Notes: generated by a model not told the origin, from the letters alone. 64,000 nucleotides of DNA from Candolleomyces eurysporus (GCA_027579435.1 JANBPK010000787.1:20224-84223), one strand, 5' to 3'. Numbered from the stretch's first letter, positions 1-13,280 are shown. Numbers and translations are program-made.

Positions 1-2583
1 TAGTAGCGAGCTTGAATTGCATGTTGAGTGAGAAGTTGAGAGTGCTTGAGAGGCTTTGGAAGCTCGGTTTCTGAGGCTCTTTGGGCTGAAGATTTACGAG
101 GAGCCTATGCCAGGTTTTATACCTTTGTAGAATATATCAACNCCGTCTTTCTGGGTCTGTTTGTTTGAAACCACTTGNCAAACAGTGATCANAATGAAGT
201 CAGAGTCGCATCGTGAANNTCNNGTCCATGCCATNGTGGAGTCCACTTTCATAANGAGTGGAGNACCTCANAAGGATCTTCAAACGAGTGCTCTCAANNA
301 CACATTTCCCAGACCTGACATCCATGACGAACGTTCAGAATTGGGNGTCGGGTGTTCNATANTGTCTAGCGCTGACATCTAGATCAGGTATGTACNTGCA
401 ANGATCTTCTATTCATCTCCACCAACATGCTCCAATTTTGACNGAANTGTGTGACATACATAGCAGGATGTAGCGGTACCGCGTCTGTTTGTCGTAACGC
501 GGAGACGAACGGCCTCAGGGTAGGAAAAAAAGTCTGATGCTNAAGTGATTACCGCTCACAAATAAGGAAAGTNGATTGCGCNTTCTTAGCCCNAGCCTCA
601 CGATCCNCGGCAGGGTCGTCGTTAGTGGGAATCAANGTCTGANTTCGTCAATATGTACCGTTGAGAGGAATCGTGCCTGCAGATGACTNGCANAGTCGCC
701 GAGCTGCTTCCGCTGGTTTCGGATATCGACCCGTCCGTCCTCTGAGGCTCGGGCAAAGGANTGNTCTTGAACTTACCATGAAAGCGAGAGAATGTGTCCA
801 TCATCAAGCATCCCAAGTTTCAAGCTTGGAAATTCCGCAATGGACCGAGTGACTTCATCGTCTTATGGGCCAAGGTATTCTTGCATCGAGAACCTCACGT
901 ACATTGACAGCCTTTGTTATAACTACAGTAAATTCCCATGTCCAAGTGGATGGAGTGACGACAATATAGCCGCACACCGGCAATACGAGTAAGNATCTCT
1001 CATCAGAAGAGAAGGATGAAAAATGTACGAAAATGAAAATGAAAATGAAGTTCGGCGTTAAATGGGACGGTATAGAGAATATAATTGACTACGGGGAATN
1101 ACGAATTTCGGAGATTGTACTGGCANCTAGAAGAACGCACCTTANGGCCTTCAATTGTGTCATCTATGTCGTCGTGAAGGAGANGTCTTCTNGAGCACTC
1201 CGACTGCCCCTCTAAAACCGTGGACGATTTTGCTGGTCGAAACCCAAGACGATCGATCTNTATCAGCTAGCAATTCTGCCCACGAACAAACCTCAGAAGA
1301 GAACCAGGCAAATGCGACACCCCANCACGCCGAATTAGAGGGCGGAGTAAAGAAGGCTTCCCAAGCGAAATAAATCAGTAANATCTGACGAGATCTGCCC
1401 GCAAGCGACCTTTGTTCATTAGGTGATAAATCCACGGTGTGTCGGAAACTGGCTGAGTGGGGATGGCTAAATAGTGTCCCCAATTCCGTTGTCGATGGCT
1501 CGACGTCACCGACGTAACGCAGAAGCCCAGTAGGCATCGGTAGTTTCAGCCCTCGATGAGTGGGTTCATAGATCTTAGCTTCATGATAAGGAGGTCCAAT
1601 GGGGCGCATGGAAGTGTTAGATTCAGACAGTAAAAGCGAAAATACCAAGAGTGGCGACCCTTCTGGATCTGGGCCGTGCTAGCCAGGAGTCGAGGCAAGT
1701 CTGGTGGGACCCTCCTCCAAGCGCTAAGTACGGGAGAAGGGTTATGACACGANGACTACCCCAGATTCTATGATTTCATCTCATAATCAAGAGATGGCCG
1801 TCGCTGTTACCTAAACANAGGAACTGCAGTAAAAATATGTCATGGGCGAGTGACCTTTGGTAACAGGATAACGACAGCGCTTGCGCATCTGTGGAGAGCG
1901 AAAGACATTAAAAAAAACCGATATATGTCACAGCTANAAAAATNANTTTCGTACCCTTTCTGATGACCATTCCGCTCCACATACCCAAGCANGGGATGCC
2001 CNTGTCCTCATGTCGCNTCTTGTGTTGTCTTTCAAGGTGACGAACGTGAATGAAGCACCACGAGGAAGAAATCCAGGTAAGGGCACGCAAAGGATCTGCG
2101 CATCCCAGCNGATTGGCGAACGGACCACGAGACTCNCGAAAAAGGCCTGAGGGAGCCACAGAAATGNGGTATTAAGAGTGGAGCACCCACCTTGAAAGGA
2201 CGTGGTNGNGCAGCTCGAGCATACAAAGCCTAGNGCTGGAAGAAAGAAACAGNAAGAAGATATGGNCTGTCGGGACTCAGAGGTGTTCTGGCAGCAAATT
2301 CGGAACGATGTGNAAACGGTCATCTCTGTANAGCCTAGAGCCATAAAAAGCTGAAAATCTGTCAGAATTATTGAGCGATGTGTAACAGCGAGGTCTGATT
2401 GTGGACATCGACAAGGATAGATTAATTGAGATGGATGGGGTAGATTTATACACCCAGTGTAGAGCCGTAATATACAAAACGCGACTCTGGCGNACCATAT
2501 GTTAGTTTCTTCTTAAGCTTGCAGTCTGTTGACCCACCATGATCCCAAGATCTTGCCNTGTCCATCCACGCACGGAGCTCNGT
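1..2583. other. Left end, no recognised gene; low-quality sequence
   Basis: I recognise no gene here. N is frequent, which breaks frames and hides splice sites. The longest open stretch is on the minus strand at 1160-1648 (about 162 codons). It has no recognisable domain or plausible partner exons, so I do not call it. A short AAAATG-type tandem run lies near 1029-1050. The stretch ends at the 3' end of SRP9. Confidence 0.5.
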
Positions 2584-3055
2584 CTACTTCTTCTTTCCCT
2601 TTTTCTTTTTCACCCCTCCTGCTTTCGGTCCGGGTGTTTGGGGTGTCGTNGAGGACGTAGTAGCTATAGGTGCATCNCCAGCTGGGGCAGGCTGCACCTG
2701 TGGTTCAGGCTGTATTGGCCGCTGTCGATTCTGCATCTTCTCAATCAAGGACAAATTCAAGGCCTCGAAACGATTGAGGAATATAGACGAGTAAGTCTTG
2801 AATTTTAAACACTTTGATAGAGTGAGTGACACACTCAATGCCCAANACAACGCCTAGGACTCACTGTCGTGTCGTTCGTGATCTTCAACACCAATTTCCC
2901 TTCAGACGCCCTCCATTTCACGCAATATCGAGTCTTGAGACCATCAGGACGATGNATANGNATTAGAANGGATTTAAGCTCACTTTATTGGGGTCCTGTT
3001 CATAGAGGGCTTCAGCGGCGTCTTGGAACTCTTGCCAGGAGTGGATGTAGACCAT
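2584..3055 (-). CDS. SRP9: Signal recognition particle subunit SRP9
   Basis: Three exons: 2984-3055, 2865-2933 and 2584-2811, giving about 122 residues. The N-terminus MVYIHSWQEFQDAAEALYEQ followed by a TRYCVKW block and KLVLKITNDTT is the SRP9 pattern. In that family these segments form the alpha-beta fold that pairs with SRP14 on the Alu domain of SRP RNA to slow elongation during ER targeting. All junctions are GT..AG and join in phase 0. The C-terminal extension is rich in Gln and Pro and ends in a Lys-rich tail (KKKKGKKK), consistent with RNA binding and a common kind of tail in fungal SRP9. The start is the only ATG giving the conserved MVYI opening. Ns in exon 3 fall in the variable tail. 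Confidence 0.88.
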
Positions 3056-3271
3056 CGCTCATCGAGGACGACGATGAGCAGAGGTCGTGACTGGGAAACA
3101 AAACCGTGNNCNNNNGNGNACCGGTTCGANCCATCAGTGGNTCACTNANACACGTGATCCCGANCCTAGNTCAAAATACCCGGCCGATGTGAGCCGACGC
3201 CCCTGAACATATCAGGTGCAAGNCNNTCGTGTGCCTTGTCCTTCTCTTTCTCTCTTTTCACTTTCTTNCCN
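3056..3271. promoter_or_regulatory. Divergent promoter between SRP9 and the ODC carrier
   Basis: The two start codons face away from each other across 216 bases, so this interval must hold both promoters and 5' leaders. It contains several Ns and pyrimidine-rich runs just before the carrier ATG (near 3237-3270), a common feature of basidiomycete leaders. I see no clear TATA box. Confidence 0.5.
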
Positions 3272-4914
3272 ATGTCCACAGAACACAAGCCAAAACGTAA
3301 GCATTTNAAGCCTTTAAATCTGAAGTCTATATGATACTGAATAANCCAATAGCCTTGCCNTTCATTGCCACCTTTGCAGCGGGAGCAATTGCTGGAATCT
3401 CAGAGATTCTGACCTTTTACCCTCTTGGTGCGTGTTTATTNTATCGCNAAGTTCCGAAATGCTAAGATAACTAGATGTCGTATGTTTCTNGTCCCNAATT
3501 TTATGCCACGTCGTTAGATTCACGACGGACTAGGTCAAGACACGGATCCAGCTGCAACATGGACAGTCGCAAGGTTTGGTAGGAACGTTCAGGTCAATTA
3601 TNAAGGAGGAAGGGTATGTTGCGTAAATGTTTATGAACNAGACAGTGTATTGACGAGNTTCTAGTGTTGGGAGGCTTTATCGAGGTCTGAACACGCTACC
3701 TCCCACCATTGGGAGTACCATTGACAGGTCATTGCAGGCCTGGTACCCCCGTTGCTCCTTGAAGCTCCGAAGCGTGCTGTGAAATTGTAAGAGTAGTCCT
3801 CGGTCATGTCTCAACTGTTTCTAATACTCGACGTAGTGCCGCGAATGACTTCTGGGGNAATACCTTCCTCGATCTCGCGGGCGAAACCAAGATGACCCAA
3901 AATCTGTCCACCCTAACTGGAGCCGCCGCTGGTGCAACGGTATGCTTAACTCTTCTTATTAGGAAAAAAAACAAACATGCAACTCATAATTTGCTTCATA
4001 GGAAAGTTTCGTCGTTGTTCCCTTCGAACTCGTCAAGATCAAGCTGCAAGACAAGGCAAGTACGTTCAAGGGCCCCATGGATGTCGTCCGTCAGGTCGTG
4101 GCAAAAGAAGGCCTTCTCGGTCTATACGCTGGGATGGAATCGACTTTCTGGAGGTACTCCCGCTTCCCTTCCGTCCTTCCTTTGATTCATCTGACGGTGC
4201 TCGTCGCTTCCTTCCTTCTCTAGGCACGTGTACTGGAATGCTGGATACTTCGGTACAATCTACTCAGTAAAGGCGGCCTTGCCCAAGGCCAAGGTACGCA
4301 CACTCTTCGATCCCTCCATTAATTGTAGACTGAATTCGTGTTTCACATAGTCCCCAGAAGGCCAGCTTTTCAACAACTTCGTCTCCGGTGCCATTGGAGG
4401 TTTCGCAGGAACTGTCGTCAACACTCCGTACGTTCCTCTTCTCTGTGCTAAACGATCTTTCGGCCAACACTNGAGCAAAACAGCTTTGACGTCGTCAAGT
4501 CGCGTATACAGGGTGCAGAAAGAGTCCCTGGTGTTACNCCNAAGTACAACTGGACATACCCTGCTATCCTAACTATTGCTCGCGAAGAGGGTGTCGCCGC
4601 CCTTTACAAGGGCTTCATTCCAAAGGTTCTTCGACTTGCTCCTGGTGGAGGTGTCTTGCTACTCGTTGTTGAGTTCACCTTGGGAGTATTCAGAAAGGGT
4701 GCGTACTGCTCCCNGTCAACTTTTGAGTGTGCTCCCCGTCTTATTCTGCTTGCTCNTAGCCCTGGGACCTCCATATATCTAACAAGCCTGATTAATACCG
4801 CGATAGAGGACGATTCCGTCGTTTGTGATGTTGATGTATTCATCACTGTAGATTCATTGGAGAATATACAAGCAAGCAACNCGTTTATGTGCTAACCCAG
4901 CCTTGGCCTTCTGA
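3272..4914 (+). CDS. ODC1: Mitochondrial 2-oxodicarboxylate carrier (ODC1/ODC2-like)
   Basis: Twelve exons (3272-3296, 3353-3427, 3475-3479, 3534-3613, 3665-3684, 3738-3786, 3837-3939, 4002-4153, 4224-4293, 4351-4427, 4484-4698, 4901-4914) sum to 885 bases, exactly 294 residues plus stop. The product shows the three mitochondrial-carrier repeats with signatures PLDVVKTR, PFELVKIK and PFDVVKSR. FAAGAIAGISEILTFYPL and the closing FIPKVLRLAPGGG fit the oxodicarboxylate branch, which exchanges 2-oxoadipate and 2-oxoglutarate across the inner membrane and links Lys metabolism to the TCA cycle. The third exon is only 5 bases and encodes Asp-Val of the first signature. The last exon (14 bases) is inferred from phase and the stop. 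Confidence 0.85.
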
Positions 4915-7900
4915 ACCCTAACCCTGCGGACATCCTCCCGACGCCCGAATCCGAAGATCCGACCCCACGAAGCCCTCTCCACCAAACAATGGCATCCTCA
5001 TGACTCACGACTGTCAGTGCCACTGTCAACCCAATGGGCTATCGGGTAGATAACCTTCACCTCGGTCCACNATTCAGCCTTGCCGTCGCTTCCTCCATGC
5101 TTGGGATCCATCCATCAATCTCGGGGTTGGCGGTGGGCGGGCGCGCGCGGGGCATCGCCTTCAGGAGCTCGAGCGCTGGCGGAGTTGCCTGTGCTTGCCA
5201 GTCGCCGCCGAGGGAATACATTCAGATGTACTGCCAGTGGATCCAAGTAAACTGGATGGATGGACGGGAGGGTATCGGGGACAGGCAGGAGATTGGTTCC
5301 GTTCCCTCAACGACCAACGGAAGAATCTCATCCCCCGACTAATATAAACTCGCTTCCATCCAATACAAATCCGTGATTTCGAACAGCTGGAAGATTTCGA
5401 AAATCGAAGTTTGTTCGAGGGGGCAGTAGGTAGTACGGCCCGCTTATTCTTGGTTCACCGTATCTTCACCCGCAATGATGGAGGGTTTCAAAGCTATACC
5501 GACCAGCAGAATCGATATATCATTCATCATAGAAGAAGCGAACCCTGATTAAGTGGCGAAGAATCAATTCATGCATAAAACGTGGCGCTGATGTGCATAG
5601 AAAGAGGGTACAGGGGATCCGGAAGAATTTGGAAAAACGTAAGTTGGTCAGGGAGGACGGGTGAACATCTGAGCCCGAGTGAGTATGTGTGTTTTATGTG
5701 TGCTCAATGTGGTAGGCGGTCACCAACCCTAGATACATGAACTGATCAATGTACGGAATATCGTGGGGTCTTCGAGCAAAAGAGGTACCCAACGGGCATC
5801 ATCAGGAAAGGTTGCTAGTACTCTCTTAGTCTTGTTACCGGAATGTCTGAACTGTAACAGAACCGGCTGTAAAGATGAGCGGATATGTACCGAACATACT
5901 TCGTCCGCTTCCTCTTAAGGCTTTCGAGTCCACTCGCTCTCAATAAAGTATCAAATCTATCTACACATTTATGTAGATACCGAAGTACGAGAACATCGAC
6001 ATCTTTGATTACTGACAACTTGTATCTTTCGTGTCAAGGAATATCAAACGCTTATTTATTCAGAGCAAGAGGAAGATGGATTTCTATCAGTAGTAACAAG
6101 TACCGAGCGTCCCGTAGTTTCCAACACGCCTTGCCTTGTATGCAGACCTGCTTAAGTTGGATGAGTACTCGAACGCAGTATTGAGGGCTTACGAAGGAGT
6201 GGAATTCTATATTGAAGCTCACGGCCATTCTGAGCCACTCATAGCGGCTGTTGACACCTGCCTGACACAGTCCAAGTAACTATGCACATCTTTGTCTGAA
6301 CTTGCAGATCCAAAGTCATCATGAGCCAGTTACGTCCAGTGTAGGCTGTGTGACCCTGAAAATTATTCAAAATCCTCATCTAATTGAGAACCTCCCAAGC
6401 CCTCCCAACCCTAATCGTCAAATCCTTATAGTATGGTCGTATTGTCGACGGACGCAGTCGAGTTCGGAGAGGCAGTAGCGGTCTGGCTGGATTCCGCAGG
6501 GTACGTCATACACACGGCCGGGTGAGGTAGGCTCGCTGTTAGTCTGTTCGGGTGGCTGTTGCCGGATGTAAGGAAGAGTGCAGCCGTCGCATGGATAGAT
6601 TCTATTTACATTCGTCTTGCACTGCCCCACATTAAATTCCCGGAACCCTTGAGGAGGAGTACGAGATTGTTACCGGCTGGCNTTCTTCCGTGCGCTGGNT
6701 CGAAGCGCCNGAAATCTCCCTTATGCTCATCCGGGCTCGCTGATACTCTTATAGTTAGGGGCCACCGATCGGCAAATGGTATATACTTGCTGCCCGAATT
6801 TGGTTCCGTTCCGACGGAAGCAAAATCGTTGCCATAATTGAAGCTTAATGGGCTCAGTAATGGCACCATGCGTGTCCAAAAACTTGTCAGAGCTGTGTGA
6901 AAGATTCTTTCTAGNTGTGACTATGNAATGTGTATACTATAGCACTCTGATAGTGCGAAAGAGAAAGCTGATCGGAGTCGTGGGGGATTGTCAGTGGCCG
7001 CCGTGGGGTCAATAGCCCGCGTATCATACCCAGCATGATGGCCAGTTCCGCTCTTGGGAGAGGTGTGAGTAAGGGTTCCGATGTGCTCGAATCTGGCTCA
7101 AGCGACGTCACTGAGTGCTGGTTTGATAAATCCTTGAGACCATCATACCCTGCGCAGCACAACCCTGCATGTANGCCTTCTCGTCGAGCNATTACCGTAG
7201 AGCCGGTTANAATTACTAAGACGTATTGGTGAGCTCTGGGGTGAAGAATATTTGGTACGANACGCTGACAGTTTTAGATACATTCNNTGGACGTTGGTAT
7301 AGGTACCAATTGACATGATCTCTAAGGACANTTGAATAAGAATTTGAGCAGGTTTCCAACTCCACGACGATTCCCAGCCCTATAGGAATGCAGTCAATAT
7401 ACGTCAAAAGTACAAGACCTCGTCCCTTTGCAGCAACCCCGTCGTGTGTGGCCGTTCCACGGCTGAATAGCCCAAATGGAAATTTCTTGATTCCACCGGG
7501 CACGGATGATGCAAAAGATGCTGCTAAAATTTAGCACATAAGAGCCACCTTACATGTGAAGGGCTCGCTTGGGGTCAATAAGCCTGTTTATGAAGCTCAT
7601 GGTCAATAGAAGTTCGAGAGAGGTCATNNACCGACTGAGCTGAGTCCANGTCGTGACCAGAATGTCTGAACTTNGATCNGAATTCAAGGCACCCTCGGGA
7701 AAATGTCATCGCAAAAGATGCGCCATCATTCATCAGGCGCAACGCGAGTGTGCCCAGCGCGGACGTAACGTTCTCGGCCGTGAGCCTTGCTCTGTCGATG
7801 TGGTTCCCTGCTGATAAAAATGGAGCACAGGGATGACTGAGAACCAGCCTTTTGNTCANATAATTCAAATGACNGTAGCTCGAAGACNCCANTGGCCTCG

Positions 7901-9257
7901 TACACAGGACAGGAGCCCACTATTGACACCCTTCGGGAGNCATCTGGATTCATGGGAGCGGTATACCTGTAACTGCAGCAAAGTTGAACGGTTGTCAGTT
8001 CAGCGGTTGCCTGTCTGAGGAATCACGATTGAACCGGAATTTTCCTCGGGCTGTGCAGAGAATACATTGTCCTATCCGGACGTTCGGGATTGACCTCGAG
8101 TGCTTGAGTGCCCGGGTGTGGGTACTCGTCGTCCGCGCTCGAGGCCTACAATCACGGAAAATGGTGGTCTTGGAAAGAGAAGCAAGCCCAGCATCAGCGT
8201 CTGCGCNAGCTCCCAGCCCTGGAGGCCGGATTGCGCAGAATCATGGGCGAGCGCTCGCCCACCACCGCGTCTGAGGATGTCTGGAGATTGCAGGGGAATC
8301 AAGAATGCGTTTCCATGATCTCATCATCAAATCTCATCAACATCAGGAAGTGGACATCAAGATGATCGCGCGGCGAAAACATAATTCACTGCCTCGCACA
8401 AATCCGACCAAATCAACGGCTCGAGCTCCTCATGATACCATTATATTGATACAGTTTCCTTGTTGCGGTCACCACTAACCTTCTCGTAATTCTCTTGCCC
8501 TCCCAAGCGCCTATTTCAGAGGGATCATTGTGCCCCCTGCGACGTCCGCCCCCGTTCGTCATCGCCTTCGAGTGCACCCTTCCCTTGCACCGACAAAAAC
8601 AAACACACACAGCGTGACGCCGACGTCCACCACACCATAGCCAGCGCCATCCGCCACCTGGAAGTGGTTATCCGAGCAGGGTCGCTTCGTCCAGCCCCAG
8701 CAGCTGTGCAGGCCACTAGCAAGGATCAGTGCAATTACCGGTTAGCTCGGGCGACCGAAGTCTCGGGAGAGAAGACGGAGATATTGGTAGTTTGGGGTCA
8801 TCATACTTAACTGGTGAGTCTATTGCCAGACCTCCCTTTATCTTCTGCTGACTGGCTCTCGCTCATTTGCCTTACTCTGCCTCCTCAATCAGGACGCCGC
8901 ACCGGGACGACCGTGACGAGTTTGCGGAGGCAGCTTTAATTCTATCACGATTGTGCCACCCACCTGCAGCTAACACTGGCAGCACGTCTTGCGACCACGT
9001 TCATAGAATCGGCATCGATTGCTTCGCTCCACAGACCCAGACCTTCTTCACCGGACGGTAGCGTTCTTGCAGAGAGTTCAAGTTGATAGAATAGATCGAC
9101 CCTCAAGTCGGTGAGTCCTTGGCCTACCCTCAACCTTCCAAGCGCTTGTTGCTATCCCGTCCTTCTTTTGATTGATGATGCCTCTTATTATCTTCTGTGA
9201 TAAATTCTTTCGAGCTCCTCCTGACAAAGTATTCCTTGCAGCCATAAAACCATCATA
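4915..9257. other. 4.3 kb without a recognised gene; 5' region of STE12 at right
   Basis: No recognisable domain was found on either strand. Open stretches on the minus strand at 6418-6630 (Cys-rich, CDGC motif), 6606-6869, 7216-7503 and 7575-7868 could be pieces of one multi-exon or decayed gene, but I could not join them with consistent splice sites and several contain N. The right-hand 700 bases are probably the STE12 promoter and leader, because no other gene lies between and pyrimidine-rich tracts occur near 9100-9240. Confidence 0.4.
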
Positions 9258-12200
9258 ATGGATCACTATTCAAACGGTGCAAACATGCAGCCCCCCACAG
9301 GATACTCACAATTCCTCTCAGCATCAAACCCATCCTCGACGCACTCGTCCCCCCGTTCCTTTCATCAAGACCTCGACCCATCCTCTTCCTTCCAGCCAAA
9401 TCCCGCATCCCAGTTCCCCCTACACGCACAATCGTATCCTATCCCTGGAGCCAACCCATATCCGTCGACATCAGTCCACCCCCATCGAAGGAGCCTCCAA
9501 TTTACCGCGGCTCCAATGTCTTCTCGAAGCCTGTCCTATTCGGCGGGCGCGCCAACTCTGCAAGTCAGCACCAATACGACATCCGAACACGATCCCAATG
9601 AGCGTACTGCAAGGCCGGGGAATGCGCACAACCACGCTGCCTTTCACCACTCCCTCTCATTGCCCCTTCCGCCAATGCCGGATCCCGCGAATTCCTTGGT
9701 TACGCCGACCGCGACAACCGCAGGCTCCTCCTCCCTATCTGGTATGAGCTCCGCTGGGTTTAGCTCCGCCGGTAACATCAGCTCAGCTACAAGTGCTTCT
9801 TCGTTTGCAGATGCCCAACAGCAGCACCTGCACCAGCAGGAGCAAGGGGACTCCGTCCAAGATTACATCGCTGGAACCCCGGGCCTTTCAAAAGGCCTGA
9901 CCCGACCTTTGCTACAGCACGAGAAAGAAAAATTGGCATGGTTGGACCGACTCAAGTACTTCCTCGCGACAGCGCCTTCCCGATGGCATACGACCGACGA
10001 CCAGGGCAGCAACGGCTCGGTCAACTCGACGCCCTTTGCGCCGAACGTCAACGTCTATCCTGGTATGGGCATCGACGGCAGCTTCACCAGTCACCAAGCA
10101 CAACAAACCCCATCACACCCGCAACTGAACCGCTTCATGCTGCCCAGCCAGGAGTTTGTCACATGCGTGCTTTGGAATGGGCTGTACCACATCACTGGGA
10201 CTGATATCGTTCGAGCACTGGTTTTCCGCTTCGAGGTATGTCGACTCCTGTTTTGTGTTGTGTACCACCGTGGAGGTCGATCGATCTGCCCGCTGCCATC
10301 ATGCGGCTGACGCATGTCTGGATGGATCGGAGCGCGCTTCGATGTCGGCGTCAACGATCGATCAAGGGTTCTTCACATTCATCACGCCGGTGAACTGATT
10401 ATGATTTTGTAGGCTTTTGGCCGACCTGTACGGAACATGAAAAAGTTCGAGGAGGGCGTATTTAGCGACCTTCGAAACCTGAAGCCCGGTGTTGACGCGT
10501 GCCTGGAAGAGCCCAAGGTAAGTCGAATAATTTTAGTGGCTGGAGCTAATGCGCTGAAATCTTTTATCGTATCGCTAGAGCTCCTTCCTTGATTTGCTCT
10601 TCAAGTATCAATGCATTCGCACACAGAAAAAGCAAAAGGTTTTCTATTGGTACGTTAACAAAGCACTGCTTTCTGGCGGTCATTCTGAGTTCGGTATCTA
10701 CAGGTTCTCTGTCCCTCATGACCGACTTTTCCTTGATGCACTCGACCGTGACCTCAAGCGAGAGAAGGCTGGTCAAGAGCCGACCACGCTGATTGTCGGG
10801 GAGCCCGCTGCGTCCTTCACTTACGACCCGAAGCGAACGCTGTATGAGCAATTCAGCAAGGCTCTCGGAGCTCGGGACGGCGAAAGTGAATACGATAGAA
10901 ATATCCGAAATGCCGTTAGCGGGACTACGGACGGCGATGATAGCAGCATGGAAGGAAGTCATGGAGCGGAGGAGAGCGACCATCACATCAGCGATATGGA
11001 GGACGTGTCTGGCACAGACGATGATGGGCGGCCAAGGACTGGCGTGGACACGGTCGGGAAGCAACTATTCGGTTATCCCTTGTTCGGTGGAAGCAGCACC
11101 TACAAGCAGCGCCGGAAGAAAGCTACAAGCAGAGCCCTACGACAAGACAGTGAAGCCCCATCCGAGGAAAGAGGGAGAAGTCAAGAGGCAGGTCCATCGG
11201 GGCGCTACGCAAGTCCCAGCTCTTCTCGAGAGCGTTCTCGATTGGTCCCTCGCTATGAGAGCATCAGGCACGAGTTCGGACCTGGCTCAGAGGACGAGCG
11301 ACAGCAGAGTGAGGCTGCCCTCAGCGCTGCGGATTACTTCCTCAAGCAGGCTAAAGGAGAGCTCCTTCCTGCCGATGGTGTTGTCAGGAAGCCTAAAGTG
11401 AACCAGCCCATTGGCGACGTCGACGTCTACTACAGCGAAGGAGCTCCTCCAGTACCTCCCCCCTACCGCAGCGTCGGCCGAACCCATGACCGGGCTTTTC
11501 GGTGTCGGCCCCCGGCCACATGGTGCGCCCCGCTCACCTTCGAGGCAGAAGCACCGACCAAATCACTCCATCGACCCATCCTCATCGGCACTCATATCAT
11601 GGAGGAAGTCTATCTGGTTCGTTCCCTGACGACTTCGGTTTCCAGGCGGGTCCAGCCTTTAATCAGGCACCTCTTGCACCAGGCGGCGCTGCAGCTGGTC
11701 CATCATCACTTCAAGGCCAAGCCCCGCAAGCTCGATCGAACCCTCCCGCACCTGCCCCCGTATCTAGCACGGCAATGTATGAACAGCATTCCGCCGATGG
11801 CAAGATCAAGGCATTCGTTTGCCCCCTGTTCTCCTGTGGCCGTCTCTTCAAGCGCATGGAGCATCTCAAGCGTCATCTTCGCACACACACGATGGAGCGA
11901 CCATTCACCTGTCCAAAGTGCAAGAAACGCTTCTCCAGAAGCGACAATCTCAACCAGCACCTACGCACGCACGACCGAACAAGTTCCACCGCGACCAGCA
12001 CCTCCTCTTCCAATGTGGGCGAGGGATCCAGTGGGGACAACGCAACCGCATCAGAGGGCAACAACCCCGAATGGTCCGACAACACAGATGACGAGAGGGA
12101 GGGATCGAACCACAATGGAGACCAGAGCGGAGGCGAGAGCGAAGACGAAGACTGGTCGAGATACGCTTCACTCAGCGATATGAATAGCCAGGCTCTTGGT

Positions 12201-13280
12201 TTGAGTGGAATGGATTTGTCCGCTCTCGGGATACCAGGGGCTTTCCCCCACGACGTGCAGATGCGAGAGCTTGAAGCAAGCGATGTCCAGGAGGTTCAGG
12301 GTGATGAAGAAGGCTTGCTGATGATTTCGAACCAAGGTTCCAACTACTACCCAGTGCAGCCTTCAGCCCTTTTCTCGTCGGGGCCGGGGGATTTCAACTC
12401 GGAGGCATCTCAGTGGAGCCGCCCTCAACCCAGTCCTGCTTTCAGCACCGTCAGCATGCCGTCGCCGAACCCGGGCACCCTCAACTTGCGAAGCAACCGC
12501 AACTCCCTCACTTCGTCTCCCGCCAACTATCTCCAACAGCTGCAAGGGCATTCGAACCCCTCATCAATCTCATCAAGCTACGGGGAGGACTTCCCTGTCG
12601 CCATGTCTGCGCCATCTCACAAAGCTAGTTTCGATCACCCAGCCATGTACAACTCTGGCATGGTTCTCGACGATAGCCTCGGAGGTGGTCCAATTCGAAG
12701 ACATCGGAGCGTGACACCTGCTCGCGACCCCATCAGACGACCTGGAACTGCCAACAGTAACGAATTCAACCCGATGAATAGTGCGCCTGGCAGCGTGGGC
12801 TCCAACACCAGTGCTGCTCATAGGGGCTATCACCCCTACGCCTCTGGGTATACCTCTTCTTCGCGTGGAGGTTCCGCACATTCCAGCCCCAGTGTTCACA
12901 GTATCCCTCTCGGCAGTGATTACGGTCATATGAGGTCCAGTTCGCGGGCGTCCAACTACGGGTCTGGCGGCGTGATGCAGGTGCAAGAGCAGATGAAGCA
13001 CATGATGAACATGTCTGGGACGGATGTAGCCATGGGCAATCCGGAAGCAGGTGTCGGGTTTGGAGAGCCCTTCCTCAGAACAGATTCTCCGGGATTTGCT
13101 CCTCAAACGGAATCGCCTGCGCCTTTCACGATCGAACTCCCGGGTCAGTTCGGGGTTCATGGACAGGGCTTCGCAGCCCCCGCACATTCTGCGACGATGC
13201 CCGTTCAGTACCCGCAGCAACAGCAACAGCAGCAACAACAATTTGATGCGTTCTACCCTCAGCACGTTCAAACGCTATGA
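9258..13280 (+). CDS. STE12: STE12-type transcription factor with C2H2 fingers
   Basis: Four exons: 9258-10235, 10413-10517, 10579-10649 and 10704-13280, about 1240 residues. The STE (homeodomain-like) DNA-binding region begins near residue 215 ([19 protein letters not shown]), runs through [20 protein letters not shown], and ends with [20 protein letters not shown] at the exon 3/4 join. Near residue 755 lie two C2H2 fingers, C-x4-C-x12-H-x3-H and C-x2-C-x12-H-x3-H. The STE plus zinc finger architecture is that of filamentous fungal Ste12, the target of the pheromone and filamentation MAPK cascade that controls mating and invasive growth. The flanks are Ser/Pro/Gln-rich, with a poly-Gln run near the C-terminus. 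The reading frame breaks once between 11470 and 11550; see findings. Confidence 0.92.

Noticed and set aside
3110..3140. tRNA-like T-loop sequence GGTTCGAN
   Set aside because: No matching acceptor, D or anticodon arms can be folded around it and the area is full of N; it lies in the SRP9/ODC promoter.
4910..4926. Telomere-like CCCTAACCCT
   Set aside because: Only two short units inside the 3' region of the carrier gene; chance occurrence.
11398..11435. A 38-base intron that would explain the STE12 frame change
   Set aside because: The resulting frame meets a TGA at 11487-11489, so it does not solve the problem.
12573..13271. Minus-strand 232-codon frame
   Set aside because: Antisense to the Ser/Pro-rich STE12 C-terminus, with biased composition explaining the lack of stops.
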